Source of the DNA: Thermoactinomyces sp. DSM 45891 | Lineage (GTDB): Bacteria > Bacillota > Bacilli > Thermoactinomycetales > Thermoactinomycetaceae | Length of the DNA stretch: 64,000 nt | Assembly (NCBI RefSeq): GCF_900119485.1 | Contig: NZ_FPJZ01000001.1 | Coordinates: forward strand, 123,172-187,171 | Direction: 5' to 3' | In this document: positions 26,896 to 35,441 of the stretch, piece after piece | Layout: every line of letters starts with the position of its first letter | How positions within the stretch are numbered: position 1 is the first letter of the stretch | The notes under the pieces: model-generated | Database searches by the model: none | What the model saw: the letters and a program-made list of their open reading frames with translations, nothing else | Told to the model about the DNA's origin: nothing | Program-made: the position numbers and the translations under genes

Positions 26896-27903
26896 TTAAT
26901 TATAGCCCAGTTTCGTCCAATCACTAGGAGCATCTTTTTGTAACCGGATGACGAATTGCTCGATTAATGATTGGTTGCTTAGCTCAGGTCTAGCTACTAG
27001 TTTCCTCGTAATCATAACCTGCTCGATCATCTTCGCACACGCAGATTGAGTCATTCTTTTTGCTACATTACTGCCTTGCTGAATAAAGTCAGCCATATTC
27101 TCGTCCGCCATCCCGATCACCAATCTCGAGACATAGCGAAGCCATATCATAAGAAAATCTAGAACAAGCGTCACTTGCTTCTTCTGGATCATTTCTTGGA
27201 ACCATGGCTCTTGAATCGTAATGATAGCGGTAGATTGCTTACTTACTAACAACTGAGACCATTCGATCACATGACGAAAGATTCGTTCCAACTCCTCCGA
27301 ATCCATTTCGAGCTGCTCGAATTCCTGAGAGCACTGTGCTAGTACGTAGTTCATCGGCGGCTGAATCCCGTTCACTTGCCATCTCTTCGCTTGCTCCAGC
27401 CAAGATGGCTCTACAAAACGGACGGCCTGACACCTAGAGCGAACTGTCTGCACGATACTCTTCTCTTGTTCCGTTATTAAAATCGCTAACATAGGAGAGG
27501 TCGGCTCTTCTAAAAATTTTAACAACGTGTTGGCTGTCTCTATTCTCATTTGATCAGCTGAATCCAGGATCACGACACGTATCATCCCAGATGCAGGTTG
27601 ATATCGAAAACGATGTTGCAACTGCTTAATCTGCTCCATCTTAATCACATTACCATCTGGCTCAATCACTAGCACATCCGGGTGATTCCCCGATTGGATC
27701 TGCTTACAAGTAAGGCACATATCACACGGATCTAACTGACTCTTTTCGCAATTGATTGTCTTGGCAAACTCGAGGGCAATTTCCCTTTTATATGTACCTT
27801 TGGGACCATAAAACAAGTACCCGTGGGCAACACGATCTTGCCGGATCGCCGTTTGTAAAAATTCAATCACTCGTTTCTGAGCTTTATATGACTGAAACGA
27901 CAT
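26896..27903 (-). CDS. holB: DNA polymerase III delta' subunit-like protein
   Basis: A 335-residue AAA+ clamp-loader family protein. The N-terminal domain begins RVIEFLQTAIRQDRVAHGYLF; a zinc site C52-x7-C60-x2-C63-x2-C66 follows, and the segment ILDSADQMRIETANTLLKFLEEP is the conserved delta' core (given here by its ends ILDSAD and LLKFLEEP). The P-loop position reads GPKGTYKR, lacking the Gly and Thr of a working Walker A, as in E. coli delta', which is ATPase-dead. In Bacillus holB sits near tmk; here it lies in the aro region. It could be the only holB or a paralogue. ATG at 27903 has GGGGC about 10 nt upstream. Confidence 0.82.
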   Translation of the reverse strand: MSFQSYKAQKRVIEFLQTAIRQDRVAHGYLFYGPKGTYKREIALEFAKTINCEKSQLDPCDMCLTCKQIQSGNHPDVLVIEPDGNVIKMEQIKQLQHRFRYQPASGMIRVVILDSADQMRIETANTLLKFLEEPTSPMLAILITEQEKSIVQTVRSRCQAVRFVEPSWLEQAKRWQVNGIQPPMNYVLAQCSQEFEQLEMDSEELERIFRHVIEWSQLLVSKQSTAIITIQEPWFQEMIQKKQVTLVLDFLMIWLRYVSRLVIGMADENMADFIQQGSNVAKRMTQSACAKMIEQVMITRKLVARPELSNQSLIEQFVIRLQKDAPSDWTKLGYN

Positions 27904-27950
27904 CTGGTACATGCCCCACTCTCTATCACATTCTCTCTATATCCTCTCAA

Positions 27951-27985
27951 AAGAAAAAAGCCCGGTCAACCCGAGCTTTTTTCTT
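27951..27985 (-). terminator. Terminator of ndk
   Basis: Hairpin GC-CGG / CCCGAGC with A/T flanks (AAGAAAAAAGC...GCTTTTTTCTT), ten nt beyond the ndk stop. It separates ndk from the holB-aroC-aroB unit. Confidence 0.8.
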
Positions 27986-27994
27986 ACCATCACC

Positions 27995-28438
27995 TTACAC
28001 CCAACGATTTAACGTTTTTTCATAACTGTTCATTTCTTCTTCTTTAAACCAAAGGCTCAATTCACGCTTGGCACTCTCAGCAGAATCGGAACCATGAACA
28101 ATATTCATGCCAACACTTATTCCAAAATCGCCACGAATCGTACCTAGATCCGCCTCTTTTGGATTCGTTTTACCCATCATATGACGAGCGGTTCCAATCA
28201 CACCTTCACCTGCCCAAACCATAGCAAACACAGGGCTAGATGTAATAAAGTCTACTAGCTCACCAAAAAATGGGCGCTCTTTATGCTCTGCATAGTGTGC
28301 TTCTGCTAGGTCACGAGACACGTGCATTAATTTTGCACCAACAAGCTGGTAGCCTTTCTTCTCAAAACGGGCCACGATCTCGCCCACTAAAGCACGTTGT
28401 ACGCCGTCTGGTTTCACCATAATAAATGTTTTTTCCAT
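27995..28438 (-). CDS. ndk: Nucleoside diphosphate kinase
   Basis: Equilibrates NTP and NDP pools by a phospho-histidine intermediate. It is 147 residues. MEKTFIMVKPDGVQR is the family N terminus; the active-site His is in NIVHGSDS near residue 115. The frame continues upstream, but the ATG at 28438 matches family starts and has GGAGGTAAT ahead of it. ndk beside aroC is the Bacillus arrangement. Confidence 0.96.
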   Translation of the reverse strand: MEKTFIMVKPDGVQRALVGEIVARFEKKGYQLVGAKLMHVSRDLAEAHYAEHKERPFFGELVDFITSSPVFAMVWAGEGVIGTARHMMGKTNPKEADLGTIRGDFGISVGMNIVHGSDSAESAKRELSLWFKEEEMNSYEKTLNRWV

Positions 28439-28656
28439 GAGTATTACCTCCAAATTTATGTAACAAATGTGCTCAGACGATACATCTAAGCCAATTGATA
28501 ACGATGTAGAAGACCAAAAAAATTGTATCAAGAAGTAAATGGGAAAGCAACCGTTTTCAAAGAAAAGAAACCCAATAAAGCCGCTAGAAAATAGAAAGGA
28601 AAAATAGTAATAACTCTAGAATGGTGGAAGAATGATGAGGAAAGGAAGTGCATACG

Positions 28657-29364
28657 ATGAATTTCGAAATGGTTATGCAGGAACTAGAAGCACTCGGCAA
28701 AGAACGAATGAAAAAAATATACAAAAGCAATGGGGCTAACGAGCCTCTTTTTGGGGTAACTACAGGTGAAATGAAACCACTCGCGAAGAAGATCAAGAAA
28801 AATCAACCCTTGGCCGACCAGCTTTACGCCAGCGGAAACTACGATGCCATGTATTTTGCTGGTGTTATCGCAGACCCCATGATTATGACAGAGGAACATT
28901 TTGATTGGTGGATGGATGGAGCTTATTTTTATATGCTGTCTGACTATGTCGTTGCAGTAACTTTGTCAGAAGCGGATATCGCGCAAGTCGTTGCTGATAA
29001 ATGGATCAAGTGCGGTGAGGATCTAAGAATGTCGGCAGGCTGGAGTTGTTACTGCTGGCTTCTAGGTAATCGACCAGACAGTGAATTTAGCACCAGTAAA
29101 ATAGCCGAGATGCTCGATCAGGTGAAGGATACCATTCACGATTCCCCTGATAGAACGAAATCCTCTATGAACAACTTTGTCTATACAGTAGCTCTCTCCT
29201 ATCTCCCGCTCCATAATAAAGCGGTCCAAACAGCTACAGCTATAGGCACTGTCGAAATCAAAAAAGACACGAAAACAAGCAGTCTCTCACTTGTTTCCGA
29301 ACGAATTCAAAAACAGATAGACAAAGGAAGGATTGGCTTCAAGCGCAAATATGTACGGTGTTAG
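28657..29364 (+). CDS. DNA alkylation repair (AlkD/HEAT-like) protein
   Basis: A 235-residue all-helical protein of the DNA alkylation repair family, with the typical start MNFEMVMQELEALGKERMKK and HEAT-like repeats throughout. AlkC/AlkD proteins remove N3- and N7-alkylpurines without base flipping; many family members are uncharacterised, so the activity is inferred. The preferred ATG (28657) is preceded by AAAGGAAG at 8-nt spacing; an in-frame GTG 9 nt earlier is too close to it. It is monocistronic. Confidence 0.78.
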   Translation: MNFEMVMQELEALGKERMKKIYKSNGANEPLFGVTTGEMKPLAKKIKKNQPLADQLYASGNYDAMYFAGVIADPMIMTEEHFDWWMDGAYFYMLSDYVVAVTLSEADIAQVVADKWIKCGEDLRMSAGWSCYCWLLGNRPDSEFSTSKIAEMLDQVKDTIHDSPDRTKSSMNNFVYTVALSYLPLHNKAVQTATAIGTVEIKKDTKTSSLSLVSERIQKQIDKGRIGFKRKYVRC

Positions 29365-29389
29365 CAACAACATCTATCCCTAATGAAAA

Positions 29390-29419
29390 AATGCCTCCAG
29401 ACTGCTTCCTGGAGGCATT
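29390..29419. terminator. Terminator between the AlkD-like gene and lplA
   Basis: Perfect 11-bp hairpin AATGCCTCCAG / CTGGAGGCATT with an 8-nt loop, followed by T6 on the minus strand. It mainly serves lplA and may also act on the plus-strand gene. Confidence 0.85.
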
Positions 29420-29438
29420 AATAAAATCCTACTACTAT

Positions 29439-30431
29439 CTAATATAAAAAATCAAGAAACTCTTCTCTCGCTAAATCCCCAAAATAATAGGGGATATCTA
29501 CATCACATAACGCTTCCTCTAGCGATTGACGGTCATAGCGAATACCGACTAGCCTTTTCTCTAGGTCAGAGACATCACCCACACCAAAGAAATCACCATA
29601 GATCTTGCAACTCTCGATCATGGATTTCTCCCCTACCTGTAAGCGAACATCGATTGAACCGATCGGGAAGCGTTTTGAATGCTGAACATTAAATACCGGA
29701 GACTCTCCAAAATTCCAATCCCAATTTTGATAACGTTCACGAGATATTTCATTGATCTTTTCCCAATCATGATCAGTTAGCCTATATTCTGGAATTGGGA
29801 TTTGTCCTGCAAAGATCGACCCTAGTAATCGATGTCGGAATTCTTCAATAGTCATCGATTCAGTTAGATAATCACTAATATTAGCCACACGACTACGGAC
29901 CGATTTAATCCCTTTGGATTGAATTTTCTCTTGCTTTACTTGCAATGCATGAACCAGTGGCTCGATATTTACTTGAAACATTAATGTACCGTGGCTAAAC
30001 ATCCTCCCACGTGTTGAAAACTGTGCATTACCTGATATTTTCTTTTCATCAACCAGCAAATCGTTTCTACCAGATAAAGTAGCTTGTACGCCCATTTGAT
30101 GAAGGGCTTGTACAACTGGTTCAGTAAATTTTCTAAAGTTGGCAAAGCTTTTTCCATCATCTTTTGTGATGAAGCTAAAGTTTAAGTTTCCAAAATCATG
30201 ATACACAGCTCCTCCACCCGAAAGGCGCCGTACGACATGAATATCATGATCCCTCACATAATCCACATGAATTTCTTCCACTGTATTTTGATGTTTCCCA
30301 ATAATAATCGATGGTTCGTTTATATAAAACAATAAATAGGAGTCAGCTAGATCCAAATACTTTAATGCATACTCCTCGATTGCTAAGTTCACTCTCGGGT
30401 CATAGATCCCTTGGTTGTCAATAAATAACAT
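29439..30431 (-). CDS. lplA: Lipoate-protein ligase A
   Basis: Attaches free lipoate to the E2 and H proteins of 2-oxoacid dehydrogenases and glycine cleavage. It is 330 residues. The lipoyl-AMP site VVRRLSGGGAVYHDFGNLN is near residues 66-84, and an accessory C-terminal domain is present (full-length LplA type, unlike LipM). The start at 30431 has AAGGAGG at 7-nt spacing. A putative promoter lies at 30483-30511. Confidence 0.93.
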   Translation of the reverse strand: MLFIDNQGIYDPRVNLAIEEYALKYLDLADSYLLFYINEPSIIIGKHQNTVEEIHVDYVRDHDIHVVRRLSGGGAVYHDFGNLNFSFITKDDGKSFANFRKFTEPVVQALHQMGVQATLSGRNDLLVDEKKISGNAQFSTRGRMFSHGTLMFQVNIEPLVHALQVKQEKIQSKGIKSVRSRVANISDYLTESMTIEEFRHRLLGSIFAGQIPIPEYRLTDHDWEKINEISRERYQNWDWNFGESPVFNVQHSKRFPIGSIDVRLQVGEKSMIESCKIYGDFFGVGDVSDLEKRLVGIRYDRQSLEEALCDVDIPYYFGDLAREEFLDFLY

Positions 30432-30482
30432 ATAATCCTCCTTCAATTCCATCATGATTCCTTCAAAAAAATAGACTTACTT

Positions 30483-30511
30483 ATTTTACATGTAAGGATG
30501 GCTACAAACAA
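30483..30511 (-). promoter_or_regulatory. Sigma-A-like promoter of lplA
   Basis: TTGTTT and TAAAAT on the minus strand, 17-nt spacing, about 52 nt upstream of the lplA start codon. Confidence 0.5.
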
Positions 30512-30555
30512 ATGATCTTTCATTAGGCACTACGATACTTCACCTTTTACATATG

Positions 30556-30585
30556 AAAAAAGCCCCCAGACCACGGTCTAGAAGC
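30556..30585 (-). terminator. Terminator of the 55-codon gene
   Basis: On the minus strand GCTTCTAGACC pairs with GGTCTGGGGGC over 11 positions, including wobble pairs, and is followed by six T residues. Confidence 0.65.
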
Positions 30586-30624
30586 ATCAGAACTAAATTC
30601 AAACCTAACTTGTCGCCAAGTAAT

Positions 30625-30792
30625 CTATCTATGCAATGTTCCTAGAACGTACTGAAGTTTTTCACCTTCTGCATTTAAAATATTACTAAGACCAATCTCT
30701 TCGAGAGCGATAGAGATTAGCAAAAGATTAATCGAATCCTCTCTAGTGATGGCTATATTAGGTGTAATGCTAGGAATGCTAGCTTGTGACAT
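30625..30792 (-). CDS. Small protein: stand-alone N-terminal domain of the collagen-like family
   Basis: 55 residues, starting MSQASIPSITPNIAITRED and ending in LGTLHR. It is nearly identical in pattern to the first 52 residues of the two collagen-like proteins at 31020 and 63375 (the shared block runs from about PNI-ITR-D to NAEGEKLQYVLGT), then stops where they continue. The ribosome site GAAGGAGG is excellent and a terminator follows, so it looks like a real gene, not debris. It is divergent from the collagen-like gene 228 nt away. The shared domain probably directs or assembles these proteins at the spore surface; that is inference. Confidence 0.8.
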   Translation of the reverse strand: MSQASIPSITPNIAITREDSINLLLISIALEEIGLSNILNAEGEKLQYVLGTLHR

Positions 30793-30953
30793 ACTCTACC
30801 TCCTTCATTTTCATAGATTCATAGTATAATATATGTTTTTTTTATATTTGGAACCAAGTGAATCTATCTATTTTACAAGTTTCATAAGCAAAAATCTTCT
30901 ATAGAACAAAACAATTTTCACTCCACCCATTTACTGGAGCAAATTGTTTATAC

Positions 30954-30978
30954 ACTTTTCTTTTTTGAGCATAAGCTA
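30954..30978 (+). promoter_or_regulatory. Sigma-K-like promoter of the collagen-like gene
   Basis: AC at 30954-30955 and CATAAGCTA at 30970-30978, 14 nt apart, fit the sigma-K pattern AC-N14/16-CATAnnnTA. This would place expression in the late mother cell, as expected for a coat or exosporium protein. Upstream, a hairpin (AAACAATTT / AAATTGTTT at 30909-30949 with an inner CTCCA/TGGAG) is unexplained. Confidence 0.5.
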
Positions 30979-31019
30979 TATATGAAAATGAAAATGGATT
31001 TCAACAGGAGGTGAGCAAT

Positions 31020-31934
31020 ATGTCTTATCCCAATATACCGAATGTAAGCCCTAATATCTCTGTGACCCGAGATGATGCGATTAATTTACTTTTATCTTCG
31101 ATTGCTCTAGAGGAACTAGGACTAAGTCATATTATCAATGCAGAAGGTGAGAAGTTGCAGTACGTTCTCGGAACACTCCCTGGGGTGTCTTCTGCGCTTA
31201 ATCCTACTCTTACGGATCTATTAGCGATCAACCAAAGTGTTCAGGATACCATTAACGTGATAGCTAAGAAAGAATGGATCTTAAATGAGAAATTAGAGAA
31301 TGTCTTGGATAGTGCTGGAACGAGCGCAGGTACACCCGGACCGCAAGGACCGCAAGGGCCAGGCATTGCAGGACCACCAGGGGAAGCAGGGACCCCTGGT
31401 ACACCCGGTACATCCGGACCTCCTGGACCGCAAGGTACTCCTGGACCACCAGGTACCCCTGGGTCAGTAGCACCGGTCATACCTCCTAACATGGCTTTTC
31501 TTGCTCTAAGTGCTATTGCAACTGTAGAAAGCAAAGAAGCTATCACTTTTGATACCAGTTTAGTTCTACAAGGTCCTGATATAAGCTTTTTTCCTCCGAG
31601 TTCTAGTATAGGTCTCCAGCCAGGTATTTACCTAGTAGAGTATAACGCGACGACAGAAGGCTTTTCAGTAACAGAACCCATTCCAACTACAACTCCACCG
31701 ACACTTGGTTTGCGATTAGGTGGGAATGAAATTGTTTTAAGTAGAGCAGGATCTAGTGCTTTAGCAGATATAGTTACGTTGTCTGGAGGGGCCATCATTA
31801 CAGTCGATGATACTTCAGATCTGGAATTAATTAATGCAAACACAGGTGTCGGTGGAATATTCGGATTAATTAATTCTATTGGAAGTGGAAATACTGTTCC
31901 ATCTGCCAACATTAGAATAGTTAAACTTGATTAA
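31020..31934 (+). CDS. Collagen-like protein, probable spore-surface protein
   Basis: A 304-residue protein in three parts. An N-terminal helical domain of about 95 residues comes first (block INLLLSSIALEELGLSHII). A collagen region of Gly-X-Y triplets, rich in GTP, GPP and GPQ, spans about residues 104-149. A C-terminal domain of about 150 residues, beta-rich, resembles the BclA/C1q-like heads of spore filaments. There is no signal peptide, as expected for proteins made in the mother cell and assembled on the spore. The ATG at 31020 has GGAGGTGA upstream. Homotrimerisation through the collagen stem is known for such proteins. Confidence 0.85.
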   Translation: MSYPNIPNVSPNISVTRDDAINLLLSSIALEELGLSHIINAEGEKLQYVLGTLPGVSSALNPTLTDLLAINQSVQDTINVIAKKEWILNEKLENVLDSAGTSAGTPGPQGPQGPGIAGPPGEAGTPGTPGTSGPPGPQGTPGPPGTPGSVAPVIPPNMAFLALSAIATVESKEAITFDTSLVLQGPDISFFPPSSSIGLQPGIYLVEYNATTEGFSVTEPIPTTTPPTLGLRLGGNEIVLSRAGSSALADIVTLSGGAIITVDDTSDLELINANTGVGGIFGLINSIGSGNTVPSANIRIVKLD

Positions 31935-32005
31935 TTTAATATCGAGTTAACTGCTGCTAATATGAGCAGTCAAAGTCATCATGTAGCATAAGTTCTCTTT
32001 AAATC

Positions 32006-32050
32006 AAAAGGTTGGAATTCACAGATAAATTGTGAATTCCAACCTTTTTT
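32006..32050 (+). terminator. Terminator of the collagen-like gene
   Basis: Perfect hairpin with arms AAAAGGTTGGAATTCACA and its complement around a short loop, ending in T6. It lies 71 nt after the stop. Confidence 0.9.
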
Positions 32051-32053
32051 ACA

Positions 32054-32158
32054 TATCTACTTTCGTTCTAACCCATCGTCCTTCCGAGCGGCCCTTCTTC
32101 ATTTACTATATCTTGTAAGGAGTATACATAAATAGGAAAATAAGGGAATCTGTAGACA
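32054..32158 (-). pseudogene. C-terminal fragment of a DUF3298 gene
   Basis: About 105 nt closely matching the 3' end and downstream flank of the intact gene at 39297-39902. Translated, it gives VYRFPYFPIYVYSLQDIVNE followed by EGPLGRTMG and a stop at 32068, against VYGIPYFPISVYSLRDIVNE and EGPLGRMMG in the full copy. No start or N-terminal part remains. It marks one edge of the accessory region. Confidence 0.85.
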
Positions 32159-32283
32159 TAATACAGATGCATATATAGAATTGTCAATTGTATTAAGAAT
32201 TTCTTATGTGTGAGGAGGGTCAGGTCCCCACTTCATGTTATCTTTGCAATACAAGCAAATCTCCTGTGTAGGTTGATAACCGA

Positions 32284-34116
32284 TTATCTCCTTTCTCCAA
32301 GGAGACTCCGAACCATCCTTTCCAATCTCGATATAGCTTCATATGGGCGATCCTGTCTCGCATCGATGATAGAATGTGCTTCTCTAAAGGGCATATCAGA
32401 AAGAAGTTGGAAATCTTGCTGGTCACAAGCCTGCGTATAACAACAAACTCTCCACGTATAGGCATTATCTTGAAATGGTTTTATTTTAAATCCAACCAGT
32501 ACGTGTTTAGCTTTTGGATAAGCAACAAGGGGGATCTTCCAAATTTCTGTTTCGGGATCCTGGTAAATGCCCTTCCACTTCTTCTCAGCTTCCACACGCT
32601 TCTGATGGTTATGAATCACCTGTTCGATCGAATCTAGTTTCCTTGTGATTTTTTTGTATTCCTGATTGAGTACTCGCAGAATTTGTTCCAATTGGATAAG
32701 AGGTTCGTCATCAAAGAAATATGTTTGTTGCTGTTCCAACTCTTTAATTCGTCGCAGTCTGCTTTCTTGATCACTCATTAAAATCTTAATTCGTTCGGGA
32801 GCATCAGGCCATTTCATTTTTTGATGAAACTTATGTCTTATACTCTGTTCATATTGACTAATGATTTCCGTTGTATTCTGCATAGTTTGATTTAATTGCT
32901 CAATCTCCATATATACTGAACCAGTTTGATTAGCAAGATCCAATTGCTGCTTCTTTAAATCTGCAATCGCATTTTCCGTATCCTTTCTTTCTCTTTCCAG
33001 TGAATCAAGTGATTCTTTTATCTGTGATCGTATGACCTGCTTATCCTCTACGGATATATGCCCATAGCGCTGGAAGAAATCATTCCCCTTCCCAAGTATG
33101 TCAGGTGTAAAGCCCCCAAAGATTTTTTTAAACTTGTCTCGGATTCTCGAAGACTGAATAGGTGGATATATCTTGGGGCGTGGATTCTCAGGATATAGGT
33201 GCTTATCTAGGAACGCAAGTTGCCGATCGAGCGATTCTAGGTTCATAGTAATCAAGTTCCTACTGAATCGGGTTAGTCTCCCATAGCAAGAAATTTCTCG
33301 CTTCCGTAGACAACGTAAATCATCGACTCGATAGACGCTATCTTTATTCACTATCAAACGAACAATAGGTCTGCTATCAGTCGTTAAATCTAGTTGAACA
33401 TACCCACCATTATTCTCCTCACAGCGCTTGATTGTTCCATGAAGGATGCAGATGGGTCCCTCTTCGTCACCGTCATATTGATCTACTCGTTCAGCTGCCT
33501 TATCCACCGTAGTAAGTAAATCGGCAATCCTCATCGTATCTCCGTCCTCTGTTCTCACTTGGGTTTCTTTCCACCCACTCATACCATGTCGTTCATAGAT
33601 TGACTCCAGGAAATGGGCTGGACGTTGAGTGCAATCCGTATCTCCTTGTAAATGGTTTCTTTCACCAGAAGTGAATGATTCATCGAAATTAATGGATTGT
33701 ACGAAATTGGTTGGCTCCGCATCTAAAATATTGAGTAGGTATACTCTTCTCGCGCCTGACCCTGTACTCTCAATGCCGTAGTCTTCTGAAGCTAATTCAA
33801 TATCAGTATATGGATTCTTAAAATAGCATCCGTTTAAGTGAGGAATGGTATCAGGCCACAGACGAAAGTAAGTATCCTGTTTCGATTTCGAATGATCCAC
33901 ATGTGATACTTGGGGTATCTCCTCTGGAGTAGGTTGTACTCCAAGTCTTTCTAACAGTAGTTCATAACAGCTTGCACAGTAACATTCTCCTTTTAAGCGC
34001 TCATATTGGGATAAATCTTCTCTCTTTTTCTTTAAAAACTCAGTTGCATGATACTTCACCCCAGAAGAGTAATGAAGAGCATAGGGCATAGAAAAATGAT
34101 TCAGTTTGATCCACAT
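32284..34116 (-). CDS. Hypothetical protein: possible zinc site, OB-like domain and coiled coil
   Basis: 610 residues, not recognised. Residues 45-97 hold a Cys/His set (C45, C47, C50, then H72/H75, H93, C97) with a CoiA-like flavour (a Cys pair, then a PHLNGC motif), so a zinc-binding N-terminal domain is plausible. Residues about 220-300 are beta-rich with basic residues, OB-fold-like. Long coiled coils fill about 362-430 and 445-510, and an alpha/beta tail follows. There is no signal peptide or membrane segment. It stands alone in the accessory region with a weak ribosome site. A nucleic-acid or defence role is a guess from context. Confidence 0.7.
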   Translation of the reverse strand: MWIKLNHFSMPYALHYSSGVKYHATEFLKKKREDLSQYERLKGECYCASCYELLLERLGVQPTPEEIPQVSHVDHSKSKQDTYFRLWPDTIPHLNGCYFKNPYTDIELASEDYGIESTGSGARRVYLLNILDAEPTNFVQSINFDESFTSGERNHLQGDTDCTQRPAHFLESIYERHGMSGWKETQVRTEDGDTMRIADLLTTVDKAAERVDQYDGDEEGPICILHGTIKRCEENNGGYVQLDLTTDSRPIVRLIVNKDSVYRVDDLRCLRKREISCYGRLTRFSRNLITMNLESLDRQLAFLDKHLYPENPRPKIYPPIQSSRIRDKFKKIFGGFTPDILGKGNDFFQRYGHISVEDKQVIRSQIKESLDSLERERKDTENAIADLKKQQLDLANQTGSVYMEIEQLNQTMQNTTEIISQYEQSIRHKFHQKMKWPDAPERIKILMSDQESRLRRIKELEQQQTYFFDDEPLIQLEQILRVLNQEYKKITRKLDSIEQVIHNHQKRVEAEKKWKGIYQDPETEIWKIPLVAYPKAKHVLVGFKIKPFQDNAYTWRVCCYTQACDQQDFQLLSDMPFREAHSIIDARQDRPYEAISRLERMVRSLLGERR

Positions 34117-34139
34117 CCTTCCAGAGGTTTATCTACTTA

Positions 34140-34410
34140 ATTCGATTAAGATCAGTCAATAACCTTGCAAACGTATGGAATTTAGGATCTGTATTGATGA
34201 TTGAACGCGGCAAAGGTAATCATCCCACTTCTGTCCAATTTTACGAACAGGCACAATAAATCTCTCATCAATACAATTACACAGAACTTGAATTACAAAC
34301 TTGGACTTTCCTTGCTGAATGCTGAGAAAATGTTGATCAAAATCAGTATCTATTGTGCAAGCAATGCTTTTAGATTACGAAGTCCCACTACTTTAAGAGA
34401 AGAATAACAA
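34140..34410 (-). pseudogene. Remnant of an unknown gene
   Basis: The minus strand keeps a protein-like reading of about 55 codons (segments such as FVIQVLCNCIDERFIVPVRK and IGQKWDDYLCRVQSSIQ) ending in a stop near 34140. It is preceded in frame by LRNLKALLAQ and a TAG, with no start codon or ribosome site. This looks like a decayed gene end. No family is recognised. Nothing else is seen in the 371 nt between the two neighbouring genes. Confidence 0.4.
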
Positions 34411-34487
34411 ATGCCGTAGTCGACCACACACAGCTCATGCTAAAATAGGACGCTAATATTGTTCGTACTTAATGGGAGGTAATAAAT

Positions 34488-35030
34488 TTGGAAGTTCCAA
34501 ACTTATATAGCAAAATAGTATCTGACAGCGAAACCACCAATATACTTACATGGCCTTATGACTTTGAAATTGTGAAACCTTATTCAATCGAACTAGAGTC
34601 AGACATAGTCGTTGATGATCAAGTGATTATCATCGCCAAAGATGGTACAGGTGGGCTCTTTACTTTATGGGGAAAAGATAACGTCGAGAAGCGACCAATC
34701 GTCTACATAAGCTCGGAGGGCCAAGCAGGAAAAATTGCCAAAAGCTTTAACGAGTTTATTCTTATTTTGGTTACCTGTCCTTTTTGGTTTTGGACAGATT
34801 TATTTAAATTCTCGGGGGAATCCCAACTGGCTGAGATGAGAAAGGCTTTACTTTATCTTCAAACTGCTGAAGAATATATTGAGGTCGGACAATCGAGAGA
34901 TATATTAGTGACAAAACTTTCTCTAAACCCCCAATCAATAGACCCTGTAGCAAAGATTCATGAATCTATAAATTCAAAATCAGAAATCAAAGTAAGGTCA
35001 ATTTGTGGAGAACCATTCGATTCATTCTAG
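34488..35030 (+). CDS. SMI1/KNR4-like (possible immunity) protein
   Basis: 180 residues, TTG start with GGGAGGTAA upstream. The stretch IIIAKDGTGGLFTLWG (about 47-62), then IVYISSEGQAGKIAKSFNEF (71-90), is the SMI1/KNR4/SUKH pattern. Members often act as immunity proteins against contact-dependent or polymorphic toxins, though stand-alone copies are common. No toxin gene is adjacent. Its last codons and stop are duplicated 4,040 nt downstream at the far end of an insert, so its original 3' flank, with a terminator, is now at 39086-39160. Confidence 0.75.
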   Translation: MEVPNLYSKIVSDSETTNILTWPYDFEIVKPYSIELESDIVVDDQVIIIAKDGTGGLFTLWGKDNVEKRPIVYISSEGQAGKIAKSFNEFILILVTCPFWFWTDLFKFSGESQLAEMRKALLYLQTAEEYIEVGQSRDILVTKLSLNPQSIDPVAKIHESINSKSEIKVRSICGEPFDSF

Positions 35031-35045
35031 CGATTATCTACAAAT
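35006..35045. repeat. Left copy of a 40-bp direct repeat bounding a 4-kb insert
   Basis: TGGAGAACCATTCGATTCAT and the following 20 nt recur at 39046-39085 with one mismatch (position 35010/39050). It overlaps the last codons of the SMI1-like gene. The IS3 remnant begins at the very next base. Confidence 0.9.
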
Positions 35046-35441
35046 TGACCTGGTCAAGCAAAATTGTAACACTCCATTGAAAAAAACAAATCGACTATAC
35101 CTCCATTGGAGTTTTTCCATTTAAGACACTGTGAGGTCGTATATGGTGATAATAGCGAAAAATATAGTCCTCAATTAATTGGTTTAAATGATCAAGATCT
35201 TTAATCACGTAGTGATTCAAGTGCTCATGCTTCAGTTTTCCGAAGAATGATTCCATTGGAGCATTGTCGTAGGGGCATCCTGACTTACTCATGCTTTGTA
35301 CAATTCCGTTCTGCGAACAGAACTCAGTAAAGGATTTAGAAGTGAACTGAACACCTTGATCACTATGCAAAATCAATCCTTTTTTAGGTGAGCATTTGTG
35401 TAAAGCCTCTTGGAGGGTCTCAATAGCTAGATCAGCAGTTA
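35046..35441 (-). mobile_element. IS3-family element remnant (3' part of transposase OrfB)
   Basis: The minus strand encodes the C-terminal integrase core of an IS150/IS3-type transposase. Starting at ITADLAIETLQEAL (near 35440), it runs through HSDQGVQFTS (second catalytic Asp region), then NAPMESFFGKLKHE (the catalytic Glu), to a stop at 35095. The element end starts with TG at 35046, the expected IS3 terminus. The 5' two thirds, including OrfA, are missing, so it cannot transpose. Confidence 0.85.

Noticed and set aside
31241..31546. Proline/glycine-rich frame antisense to the collagen-like gene
   Set aside because: It is the mirror of the Gly-X-Y repeats; no ribosome site, and the sense gene is well supported.
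34201..34407. 68-codon plus-strand frame
   Set aside because: No ribosome site; the opposite strand gives the more protein-like remnant.
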